28,532 nt of DNA from Clostridia bacterium (GTDB taxonomy: Bacteria; Bacillota; Clostridia; Christensenellales; Aristaeellaceae), in the NCBI GenBank assembly GCA_016295665.1, contig JAEDKS010000006.1:1-28532 (forward strand). Direction: 5' to 3'. The notes under the pieces are model-generated. The model was not told the origin of the DNA. It worked only from the letters and a program-made list of their open reading frames with translations, and made no database searches. The translations under genes were made by a program, and so were the position numbers. This document shows positions 22,220 through 28,532 of this stretch, piece after piece (position 1 is the stretch's first letter; each line of letters begins with the position of its first letter).

Positions 22220-23491
22220 ATGAACAAGACTCATTCCCTGAAGCGGCTGCTGGCGCTGATGCTCTGCGCCCTGCTGCTGACCTGCGGCGCCGCCACGGCG
22301 GAGGAGACCGCCGACCAGGTGGCTGCCACCGTCAACGGCGTGGAGGTGCTCCAGTCCGAGGTGGAGACCATCTACAACAACCTGTACAGCAGCTACAGCA
22401 CCTACATCATGTACGGCTACCTGACCGAGGAGGACGTCTCCGGCATGGCCCTGGACTACGCCGTGCAGCTGGAGGTCATGCGCCAGAAGGCCACCGAGCT
22501 GGGCTACACCAACTTCACCGAGGAGGAGCTGGCCCAGCTGGAGAGCGACACCGACGCGTACTGGGAGGAGCTGGTCGGCTATGTGGAGGCCAACCTCTAC
22601 GGCCTGACCGACGAATCCACCGACGAGGAAAAGAGCACCGCCCGCCTGAACGCCCTGGCATATCTGGAGAGCCTGGGCTACACCCGCGATGACATGCTGG
22701 AGGAGAACAAGGACTCCCTGTGGTTTGACAAGCTCTACGCCATGATCGTCGAGGGCACCGACGTGACCGACGAGGAGGTCGAGGCGTACTTCAACGAGCT
22801 GGTGCTGGAGGACGAGGCCAGCTACAAGGACGACATCTCCACCTACGAGATGTACACCCAGTACTATGGCTATCCCGCCTACTACACCCCCGAGGGCTAT
22901 CGCGGCATCGTGCAGATTCTGCTGTCCGTGGATGACGAGGTGATGAGCGCCTACACCGAGCTGGCGGCGCAGCTGGAGGAGCAGATCTCCGCCATCGAGG
23001 CCGGCGAGGAGGGCGTGGAGCAGACCGTGACCCAGGCGCAGGTGGATGAGGCCGCCGCCGCCGTGCTGGCCTCCGTGCAACCCACCGTGGACGAGATCAT
23101 GGCGAAGTACAACGCCGGCACCGCCTTCACCGATCTGATTGACGAGTACAACACCGACCCCGGCATGCAGAGCGAGCCCTACCGGAGCGAGGGCTACAGC
23201 GTCCACATGGACAGCGTGGTCTGGGACCCCGCCTTCATCAAGGCCGCCTTCTCCGTGGACAAGGTGGGCGATGTGAGCGAGCCCGTGCTGGGCAGCTACG
23301 GCGTCTATCTGGTGCAGTACCTGCGGGATGTGCCCGCGGGCCCTGTCGCCCTGACCGACGAGCTGCGCGCCTCCCTCTATGAGGAGCTGGTTTCCTCCAA
23401 GGAGGACGAGCTGTTCGACACGACCATGGACGGCTGGATGAACGAAGCCGAGATCGTGTACGCCACCGAGCCCGCCGCCGAAGCGGAGTAA
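22220..23491 (+). CDS. Secreted parvulin-type peptidyl-prolyl isomerase (SurA/PrsA-like)
   Basis: The 423-residue protein has a signal peptide (about 1-27, KRLLALMLCALLLTCGAATA-EE). The LLTC sequence resembles a lipobox but has Thr before Cys, so secretion by signal peptidase I is more likely than a lipoprotein. An N-terminal SurA-like helical region follows (about 30-200), beginning VAATVNGVEVLQSEVE. The parvulin domain (about 225-390) has YRGIVQILLSVDD, then a helical insertion of about 70 residues, then FTDLIDEYNTDPGMQ and AAFSVDKVGDVSEPVLGSYGVYLVQYL. It should help fold exported proteins outside the membrane. The protein is strongly acidic. The ATG at 22220 has AAAGGA ten bases upstream. 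It is a single-gene unit between its own promoter and terminator. Confidence 0.88.
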   Translation: MNKTHSLKRLLALMLCALLLTCGAATAEETADQVAATVNGVEVLQSEVETIYNNLYSSYSTYIMYGYLTEEDVSGMALDYAVQLEVMRQKATELGYTNFTEEELAQLESDTDAYWEELVGYVEANLYGLTDESTDEEKSTARLNALAYLESLGYTRDDMLEENKDSLWFDKLYAMIVEGTDVTDEEVEAYFNELVLEDEASYKDDISTYEMYTQYYGYPAYYTPEGYRGIVQILLSVDDEVMSAYTELAAQLEEQISAIEAGEEGVEQTVTQAQVDEAAAAVLASVQPTVDEIMAKYNAGTAFTDLIDEYNTDPGMQSEPYRSEGYSVHMDSVVWDPAFIKAAFSVDKVGDVSEPVLGSYGVYLVQYLRDVPAGPVALTDELRASLYEELVSSKEDELFDTTMDGWMNEAEIVYATEPAAEAE

Positions 23492-23510
23492 CCGCCCCGG
23501 CGATCTTCCC

Positions 23511-23543
23511 GGCAGACCGCCCCTCCGGCGGCCTGCCTTTTTT
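23511..23543 (+). terminator. Terminator of the foldase gene
   Basis: GGCAGACCGCC (23511-23521) pairs with GGCGGCCTGCC (23527-23537), one central mismatch, five-base loop, then TTTTTT. Confidence 0.9.
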
Positions 23544-23547
23544 GCGG

Positions 23548-23575
23548 TTGACATTCGCCCCCGCTGTGCTACAAT
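23548..23575 (+). promoter_or_regulatory. Promoter of the esterase gene
   Basis: TTGACA (23548-23553), a 16-base spacer and TACAAT (23570-23575) with an extended TGC. It begins four bases after the preceding terminator. Confidence 0.8.
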
Positions 23576-23611
23576 GACAATGAAAAAAACGAAAGCGGGA
23601 GGGATTTCCCC

Positions 23612-24394
23612 ATGGCCTTTTTGCAGGTGCAGTTTTTCTCCGAAGCCCTGAACGTGGCATCCACCGTCAACGTCATTCTGCCGGAGCCCCGCATGGGCAT
23701 CGGCATCAGCGCCGCCGAGCAGGATGCCGCGCTGCCCCGGGTGCTGTATCTGCTCCACGGCTACAGCGACGACCACTCCATCTGGATGCGCCGCACCTCC
23801 GTGGAGCGCTACGCCGCCGCCCATCAGCTGGCGGTCATCATGCCCGCCGTCAACCACTCCTTCTACACCAACGAGGCGCAGGGGGAGCGCTACTGGGACT
23901 ATGTGTCCGAGGAGCTGCCCGCGGTGATGCACCGCTTCTTCCGCCTGTCCGACCGCCCGGAGGACACCTTCGCGGCGGGCCTGAGCATGGGCGGCTACGG
24001 CGCGCTGAAGCTGGGCCTGAGCCACCCGGAGCGCTTCGCCGCCATCGGCAGCTTCTCCGGCGCGGTGGACATCGCGGACATGACGCACCGCAAGTCCGAC
24101 GGCATCGACAACATGAAGCGGGTGTTCGGCAATCTGCGGGCGCTGCCCGGCTCGGACAACGACCTGTTCCACCTGCTGGCGCAGCACGCGGGCGATGCCC
24201 ACCGGCCCCGGCTCTACATCTCCTGCGGCACCTCGGACTTCCTGTACCATCAGCACCGGAAGTTCGTGCCCGAGGCCGAGCGCCTGGGCTGGGACGTGAC
24301 CCACTTCGAGAAGCCGGACGCGGTGCACGAGTGGGGCTTCTGGGACGAGCAGATTCGCTTCTTCATCCCCTGGATGCTGGGCGAGGAGGCGTAA
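23612..24394 (+). CDS. Alpha/beta-hydrolase esterase (tributyrin esterase / FrmB-like, Esterase D family)
   Basis: The 260-residue serine hydrolase has the nucleophile S125 in AAGLSMGGYGALKLG, a catalytic aspartate D209 in SCGTSDFLY and H239 in DAVHEWGFWDEQ. The oxyanion strand is LYLLHGYSDDHSIWMRR (46-62). The absence of a signal peptide puts it in the cytoplasm. The family includes tributyrin esterase EstA, S-formylglutathione hydrolase and feruloyl or acetyl esterases, so it probably removes short acyl groups; the exact substrate is open. The ATG at 23612 follows GGGAGGGA. It has its own promoter and no co-transcribed neighbour. Confidence 0.9.
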   Translation: MAFLQVQFFSEALNVASTVNVILPEPRMGIGISAAEQDAALPRVLYLLHGYSDDHSIWMRRTSVERYAAAHQLAVIMPAVNHSFYTNEAQGERYWDYVSEELPAVMHRFFRLSDRPEDTFAAGLSMGGYGALKLGLSHPERFAAIGSFSGAVDIADMTHRKSDGIDNMKRVFGNLRALPGSDNDLFHLLAQHAGDAHRPRLYISCGTSDFLYHQHRKFVPEAERLGWDVTHFEKPDAVHEWGFWDEQIRFFIPWMLGEEA

Positions 24395-24403
24395 CATAAG
24401 CCG

Positions 24404-24452
24404 GACGGGCGTGTGGGAAATCGCATTTTCAGCGTTTCTTCACACGCCCGTC
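24404..24452 (+). terminator. Long hairpin behind the esterase gene
   Basis: A perfect 12-base stem, GACGGGCGTGTG (24404-24415) with CACACGCCCGTC (24441-24452), and a 25-base loop. No T-run follows, so it may be a stabilising 3' end rather than a true intrinsic terminator. Confidence 0.5.
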
Positions 24453-24500
24453 ATGTGTTCTGCACCCGCCTGCGGTAAAAAGGTGTCAGAAGATGAAGGA

Positions 24501-24518
24501 GACACATTTCACTGTGTC
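24501..24518. promoter_or_regulatory. Inverted repeat upstream of the orphan promoter
   Basis: GACACA (24501-24506) and TGTGTC (24513-24518) with a six-base gap, ending nine bases before the -35 box at 24528. A further GTGTC lies at 24483-24487. This is the usual place for an activator site. Confidence 0.4.
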
Positions 24519-24527
24519 CAAAATCGC

Positions 24528-24556
24528 TTGCATCTCCCTTTTTCGTTTCCTATAAT
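24528..24556 (+). promoter_or_regulatory. Strong promoter with no protein gene downstream
   Basis: TTGCAT (24528-24533), a 17-base spacer and a perfect TATAAT (24551-24556). The next protein gene lies on the other strand. Confidence 0.7.
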
Positions 24557-24562
24557 ATGGCT

Positions 24563-24688
24563 GTAAAGCGATTGCGGCTCCATCCCACCCGCACGCTTTA
24601 CCGGTCCCGCCGCTCTGTCCCTGGGCGCGGAGGCTGACCTCTGATGGTTCCCGTCTTAGCGCCGTTCTGCCCATCACGGCGCTTTTTT
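24563..24688 (+). ncRNA. Candidate small non-coding RNA of about 125 bases
   Basis: It is bounded by a strong promoter (24528-24556) and an intrinsic terminator: AGCGCCG (24658-24664) with CGGCGCT (24677-24683), then TTTTTT. No plausible reading frame lies between: the only ATG frame (24557, 26 codons) begins before the expected transcription start and has no ribosome binding site. I do not recognise a known family; it lacks the SRP RNA core and is short for 6S RNA. It ends 19 bases before the 3' end of the convergent metacaspase gene, so it could overlap that transcript as an antisense 3' end. Confidence 0.5.
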
Positions 24689-24706
24689 CGTGCCCTTCTC
24701 CCGCGC

Positions 24707-26215
24707 TCAGCCCTCCCGCTCCAGATGCACGGGGCTGGAGCGCAGGGTGTACCGCTCCTCCCCCACATAGGAGGTCACGCAGATCACATACTCCCCTGCG
24801 GGAGCCGTCTCGCCGCCGCTGGTTCGCCCGTTCCAGGTGAAGGTGGTGCCCGTGGGGCTGAGCTGCTCCGGGCGGCTCGGCAGCCGGGACGCCAGGCGAT
24901 CCACCACGTTGCCCGCCGCGTCCTCCACCGTCACCGACAGCTCACAGGGGAAGGCGTGGCGCACCACAAAGGTCAGCTCCTCCCGCAGGTCCGGGTTGAA
25001 GCCCTCCTCGCCGTCGATGACAAGGCCCGGGTCGCCGCGCTCCGGCGGCACGCAGAGCACCCGGCTCGCCGCCACGCTGACCTGACCGCCGCTGATGGTC
25101 AGAATCTGCACCAGCACATAGCCGTAGCTGTCCGCCCCCTCCCCGTCGGTCAGGGTGATGGTGCGCTCCTTGTAGCCGGGCGACAGGTAGCCCTGCGCGT
25201 CACCGTAGGCGCCGAACCGCTCCTCGTTGTCCCAGATGAGCCGGGCGCGGTCGAAATCCCACCGCCCGTTCTTCTGGCAGACCACCTGATAGGCCACCTG
25301 CACGTCCCGCAGCACGGTGAAGGAGAAGCTGATCTCCGGGCTGAGCGGGCTGAGCACGCCCTCCTCGAAGCTGATGTTCTCCAGGGCGCTGTCCCGCCTT
25401 CGGCTGCTGAAGGTGGACGCGGCGTAGGTCAGCACGGGGAAGTCGTCCTCCTCCGGGTAGGTCTGCACCGTAGAGGCACCGTGGTAGAGCCGCAGATAGC
25501 GCTTCAGCTCCGTCAGGGTGATGGTGCCGTCCCGGTTGGTGTCCGCGCCGAAGCCGCCCGCGCTGGACAGGGCCGACACCAGCGCGTCGGAAAAGTAGCC
25601 CGACCCCAGCGACCTGCCGCTGTGATCCGCCATGCCCGACCAGAACCAGCTCTCCTCCGCGCCGCCGGAGGAGCAGATCACCTTGTAGTCGGGCCCCTCG
25701 AACACGTTTTCAAAGCCCGCGTCGACGCCCTTGCCGATGACGCTGCCGGAGTGGCAGGCATCCAGCAGCAGCACCTTGGTGCCCGGCACCCGGTCGAACA
25801 TCGCCCGCAGCTCCCGGGCGGTCACGCCGCTCTCGCGCTCGCCGGTGGACAGCACGAAGGTCATGCTGCCCGCGTCCAGCCCGTCGGGCCACAGGCCGTG
25901 GGTGCTGATGTAGAAGTAGCTCACATCCCCCTCGTCCGCCTGCGCGAAGGTCTCCGCGATCAGCTCCGACAGCTCGTCCACGCTGTCGATGCCCTCCCGG
26001 CGGGTGACCAGGGTCTCCAGGTTCATGGCGCCGCCGGAGAGCGCCATCGCCATCCAGGACACGTTGTTGGCGGAGGCCGGGGTGGTGTCCTGCTGGGTCA
26101 CGAACCGGTCACAGCCGATGAGCAGCGCCCGGTTCACGCCCTCCGCCACGGCGGGCGCGGCCCAAAGGCATGACCAGGCCAAAAAGACCAGCAGCAGCTT
26201 CCCCCATCGGGCCAT
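24707..26215 (-). CDS. Secreted metacaspase-like protease (C14 family) with EF-hand-type loop and FlgD-like Ig domain
   Basis: The 502-residue protein begins with a signal peptide (1-24, LLLVFLAWSCLWAAPAVA-EG). The caspase-fold domain (about 26-265) has NRALLIGCDRF, the catalytic histidine H106 in FYISTHGLW and the catalytic cysteine C154 in VLLLDACHSGSV, followed by SGYFSDALVSALS. Residues 225-236 read DTNRDGTITLTE, a perfect 12-residue EF-hand calcium loop, followed by LKRYL. The middle (about 270-420) is strand-rich. The end (about 423-500) is like a FlgD immunoglobulin domain (FNPDLREELTFVV, FTWNGRTSGGETAPAGEYVI). Metacaspases cut after Arg/Lys and are often calcium-dependent. The ATG at 26215 has GGGAGGAGG eight bases upstream; the frame extends to 26266 without support. 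An ECF-type promoter lies 50-80 bases upstream. Confidence 0.9.
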   Translation of the reverse strand: MARWGKLLLVFLAWSCLWAAPAVAEGVNRALLIGCDRFVTQQDTTPASANNVSWMAMALSGGAMNLETLVTRREGIDSVDELSELIAETFAQADEGDVSYFYISTHGLWPDGLDAGSMTFVLSTGERESGVTARELRAMFDRVPGTKVLLLDACHSGSVIGKGVDAGFENVFEGPDYKVICSSGGAEESWFWSGMADHSGRSLGSGYFSDALVSALSSAGGFGADTNRDGTITLTELKRYLRLYHGASTVQTYPEEDDFPVLTYAASTFSSRRRDSALENISFEEGVLSPLSPEISFSFTVLRDVQVAYQVVCQKNGRWDFDRARLIWDNEERFGAYGDAQGYLSPGYKERTITLTDGEGADSYGYVLVQILTISGGQVSVAASRVLCVPPERGDPGLVIDGEEGFNPDLREELTFVVRHAFPCELSVTVEDAAGNVVDRLASRLPSRPEQLSPTGTTFTWNGRTSGGETAPAGEYVICVTSYVGEERYTLRSSPVHLEREG

Positions 26216-26267
26216 GGTCACGCCTCCTCCCGGCATCGTTTCTTCTGTAAACAAGTGTACACCCAAT

Positions 26268-26297
26268 TAGACGAATTTGCCACCGAAAATGTTCTCC
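26268..26297 (-). promoter_or_regulatory. Putative ECF sigma promoter of the metacaspase gene
   Basis: On the minus strand GGAGAAC (26297-26291), a 17-base spacer and CGTCTA (26273-26268). It matches the element upstream of the ECF sigma gene (7020-7047) in GAAC, in TCGG at the same spacer position, in ATTCGTCT and in spacing. A GTGTACAC palindrome (26255-26262) lies at the expected start point. No better sigma-A promoter was found here. Confidence 0.6.
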
Positions 26298-26419
26298 ATT
26301 TTGTGAAAAAAAAGATAATTTCCCCTGAAAAGTTCCGGAAACAAATCCCCCCGCCGGGAAGGAAACGGCGCGATGGGCGTAGAACTCCCCTGCATCCCAC
26401 CTGACAGGAGGCGCCGCCC

Positions 26420-28381
26420 ATGCCCCATCCCGCATCCCCCGCCCTGCGCACCCTGGGCATCTTCGCCCATGTGGACGCGGGCAAGACCACGCTGTCCGAG
26501 CGGCTGCTCGCCCACGCGGGCGCCATCCGCACCGCCGGCGCGGTGGACAGCGGCACCGCCCACACCGACCGGCTGGACATCGAGCGGCGGCGGGGCATCT
26601 CGGTGAAGGCGGCCTGCGTGCCGCTCATGTGGCGGGGCGTGTCCCTGCAGCTCATCGACACCCCCGGTCACGCGGACTTCGCGGCGGAGGTGGAGCGGAG
26701 CATGTGGGCGCTGGACGGCGCGGTGCTGCTGGTGTCGGCCCGGGAGGGCGTGCAGGCCCAGACGGAGACCGTGTTCCGGGCGCTGGAGCGCAGCCATCTG
26801 CCCGCCCTCATCTTCATCAACAAGATGGACAGGGTGGGGGCGGACGCGGCGCGGGTGCTAAGCCAGCTCCGGCGGCGGCTGACCCCGGGGGCCTTCCTGC
26901 TCAGCGACCCGGAGAGCGCCATGGCGGCGCTGGCGGAGGTGGACGAAGGGGCGCTGGAGGACTATCTGGAGGGCGTGATCTACGACCCGGAGACCCTGTC
27001 CGAGCGCCTCGTGCCCCGGGTGCACGCGGGACAGCTGTACCCGGTGCTGTGCGGCTCCGCGCTGCAGGACACGGGGGTGGAGCCGCTCCTGGATGCCATC
27101 TGCCGCTACCTGCCCCCGCCCCGGGGGGACGCGGAAGCGCCCCTGTGCGGCATGGTGTTCGCCGTGGAGGAGGACGCGGTCATGGGTCGGGGCGCGCTGC
27201 TGCGGCTGTTCTCCGGGCAGCTGGAGAACCGGCAGGCGGTGCGGATTCCCCTGCGCGCCGCCACGGACTACACCGACCGCGTCCGGTGGGAGGAGCGGAA
27301 GGTCACGCAGATTCGCGCCCTGAGCGTGGAGGGGCGCGGGGCCGACCTGGGCCGCCTGCGGGCCGGGGAGATCGGCTGGGTGTACGGGCTGACGGGCATC
27401 CGGGTGGGGAGCGTGCTGGGCGACGCGGCGCTGCTGCCCCGGCCCATGACCGCCGGCACCCTGCGGGAGCCGCTGATGATGGTGCGGGTCACCCCCGACC
27501 GCCCGGAGGACAGGCCCGCCCTGCACCGGGCGCTGGAGACGCTCTCCGCCGGGGATCCGCTGCTGGACGTGAAGCAGTACCGGGGCGTGGAGCACCTCCG
27601 GGTCATGGGCGCCATCCAGCTGGAGGTGCTGCAGGAGGTGCTGCCCCAGCGCTTCGGCGTGCCGGTGACCTTCGGCGCGCCGGAGGTCATCTACCGGGAG
27701 ACCATCCGGCAAAGCGCGGTGGGCTTCGTGGCCTACACCATGCCCAAGCCCTGCTGGGCGGTGATCCGCTTCGAGCTGGAGCCGCTTCCCCGGGGCAGCG
27801 GCATCGAGTACCGCAGCGTGGTGCCCGTGCGCACCATCGGGGAGCGGTACCAGCACCAGATTGAGCAGGCGCTGCCCACGGCCCTGCAGCAGGGCATGCT
27901 GGGCTGGCAGGTGGACGATGTGCGCATCACCCTGGTGGACGGCAGCGACCACCAGTTCCACACCCATCCCCTGGACTTCATCGTCGCCACGCCCATGGCG
28001 CTGATGGACGGGCTGCGCAACGGCGGCAGCCAGCTGCTGGAGCCCATCGCGGAGATGGTCATCACGGTGCCGGAGGGCCTGAGCGGGCGCATCATGAGCG
28101 AGATTGTGACCATGCGTGGCGAGACCGTGGAGACCCGACTCACCGGCGAGGAGGGGGAGCTGTGCCTCATCGCCCGGGTGCCGGTGGCGGACAGCGTGGA
28201 CTTCCCCACCCGGCTGCAGATGCTGACCGGCGGGCGGGGTCAGCTGTCCATGCGCCTGCACAGCTACCGGGACTGCCCCCTGTCCGAGGGCCGCACCTGC
28301 GAGCGCCGGGGCGTCCATCCGCTGGACACCGCCAAATACATTCTGGCGGCCCGGAACGCCCTCGAGGGCGAAATCTTCTGA
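26420..28381 (+). CDS. Translational GTPase of the Tet(M)/EF-G-like family
   Basis: The 653-residue protein has the EF-G order of domains. The GTPase domain shows AHVDAGKT (16-23), RRGIS (57-61), DTPGHADF (80-87), NKMD (134-137) and a G5-like CGSAL. Domain II follows (about 235-340), then domain III (MVRVTPDRPEDRPALHRALE), domain IV (PKPCWAVIRFELEPLPRGSG onward) and a C-terminal domain V (ELLEP-type IAEMVITVPEGLSGRI), ending HPLDTAKYILAARNAL. The N-terminus, including TTLSERLL and AGAI-x4-AVDSGTAHTDRLDIERRRGI, is closer to Tet(M)/Tet(O) ribosomal protection proteins than to EF-G. The domain IV loops do not obviously match classical Tet proteins, so tetracycline resistance is unproven. The ATG at 26420 has ACAGGAGG eight bases upstream; a possible -10 (GATAAT, 26314-26319) has no good -35. 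Confidence 0.88.
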   Translation: MPHPASPALRTLGIFAHVDAGKTTLSERLLAHAGAIRTAGAVDSGTAHTDRLDIERRRGISVKAACVPLMWRGVSLQLIDTPGHADFAAEVERSMWALDGAVLLVSAREGVQAQTETVFRALERSHLPALIFINKMDRVGADAARVLSQLRRRLTPGAFLLSDPESAMAALAEVDEGALEDYLEGVIYDPETLSERLVPRVHAGQLYPVLCGSALQDTGVEPLLDAICRYLPPPRGDAEAPLCGMVFAVEEDAVMGRGALLRLFSGQLENRQAVRIPLRAATDYTDRVRWEERKVTQIRALSVEGRGADLGRLRAGEIGWVYGLTGIRVGSVLGDAALLPRPMTAGTLREPLMMVRVTPDRPEDRPALHRALETLSAGDPLLDVKQYRGVEHLRVMGAIQLEVLQEVLPQRFGVPVTFGAPEVIYRETIRQSAVGFVAYTMPKPCWAVIRFELEPLPRGSGIEYRSVVPVRTIGERYQHQIEQALPTALQQGMLGWQVDDVRITLVDGSDHQFHTHPLDFIVATPMALMDGLRNGGSQLLEPIAEMVITVPEGLSGRIMSEIVTMRGETVETRLTGEEGELCLIARVPVADSVDFPTRLQMLTGGRGQLSMRLHSYRDCPLSEGRTCERRGVHPLDTAKYILAARNALEGEIF

Positions 28382-28406
28382 CCGCCGTTTGCCATCGGCA
28401 CCCCGG

Positions 28407-28442
28407 GCGGTCAGCCGGCCCCTCGCCGGCTGACCGCTTTCC
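28407..28442 (+). terminator. Terminator of the translational GTPase gene
   Basis: A perfect 13-base stem (GCGGTCAGCCGGC, 28407-28419, with 28425-28437) and a five-base loop, then TTTCCC. It lies between two convergent genes. Confidence 0.8.
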
Positions 28443-28456
28443 CATGCCCTTAGCGC

Positions 28457-28532
28457 TCAGGGCACGCAGACGATGGCGCCCTCGGTGAAATCGGTGGGCA
28501 GGAGGGTGGGATTGAGCATCAGCAGCCGCCCC
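28457..28532 (-). CDS. C-terminal end of a probable LysM-domain protein (truncated by window edge)
   Basis: Reading the minus strand from the right edge, the last 24 codons give RLLMLNPTLLPTDFTEGAIV followed by CVP and a TGA stop (28459-28457). The pattern L-x-NP-x-L-x7-G-x-I-x-V-P is that of the closing half of a LysM peptidoglycan- or chitin-binding repeat. The rest lies outside the window, so nothing can be said about other domains; it would be a cell-wall or spore-associated protein if LysM is right. Confidence 0.55.
   Translation of the reverse strand, partial: GRLLMLNPTLLPTDFTEGAIVCVP

Noticed and set aside
22240..22300. Lipoprotein signal in the foldase
   Set aside because: The candidate LLTC has Thr directly before Cys, where Gly, Ala or Ser is required, and an ordinary cleavage site (ATA-EE) follows.
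21899..24397. An 832-codon minus-strand frame opposite the foldase and esterase genes
   Set aside because: It crosses two terminators and two promoters of well-supported plus-strand genes and has low-complexity His/Gly/Leu composition.
24557..24637. A 26-codon frame starting at the end of the orphan promoter
   Set aside because: The ATG begins one base after the -10 box, before the expected transcription start, and has no ribosome binding site.

Overview
The window is GC-rich, gene-dense bacterial DNA. It carries spo0A with a C-terminal DNA-binding helix typical of endospore formers, floA with its nfeD partner, strong AAGGAGG-type ribosome binding sites, and many TTGACA/TATAAT promoters and intrinsic terminators. 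Together these point to a high-GC, sporulation-lineage member of the Firmicutes (Clostridia). I cannot name a genus. No rRNA, tRNA, CRISPR array, transposase, phage gene or attachment site is visible, and the region reads as core chromosome.

Layout. 1-5050 (minus) is an operon of a methionine synthase activation-domain protein, a cobalamin-dependent methionine synthase lacking that domain, an amidohydrolase and the tRNA methyltransferase TrmO. 5243-6978 (minus) is an ECF sigma factor translationally coupled to a DUF4349 membrane protein that may be its anti-sigma factor. Divergent from it, 7258-9326 (plus) is nfeD-floA plus a small anchored protein. Then come a LytTR response regulator, rpmB, a solitary xylulokinase on the minus strand, a membrane phospholipase-D-like protein, a small zinc-ribbon protein (minus), an XRE regulator, guaB (minus) and a small membrane protein (minus). 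17379-20775 (plus) is a tightly coupled set of zinc-ribbon membrane protein, TPM-domain protein and a short RecQ-like helicase. spo0A follows, then a secreted parvulin-type foldase, a serine esterase, a probable small non-coding RNA, a secreted metacaspase (minus), and a translational GTPase of the Tet(M)/EF-G type. The last bases hold the end of a probable LysM protein (minus).

The most interesting link is regulatory. The ECF sigma gene and the metacaspase gene, 19 kb apart, both have a GAAC-N17-CGTCT element in the right place and orientation upstream. The two copies share an identical ATTCGTCT and a TCGG at the same spacer position. This suggests an envelope-stress-type sigma factor that activates itself and a secreted caspase-like protease with an EF-hand-type calcium loop. 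Other points worth checking are two direct 0A boxes 20 bp apart upstream of spo0A, the split methionine synthase, a perfect palindrome inside the xylB promoter, and an orphan promoter-terminator unit at 24528-24688 with no credible reading frame.
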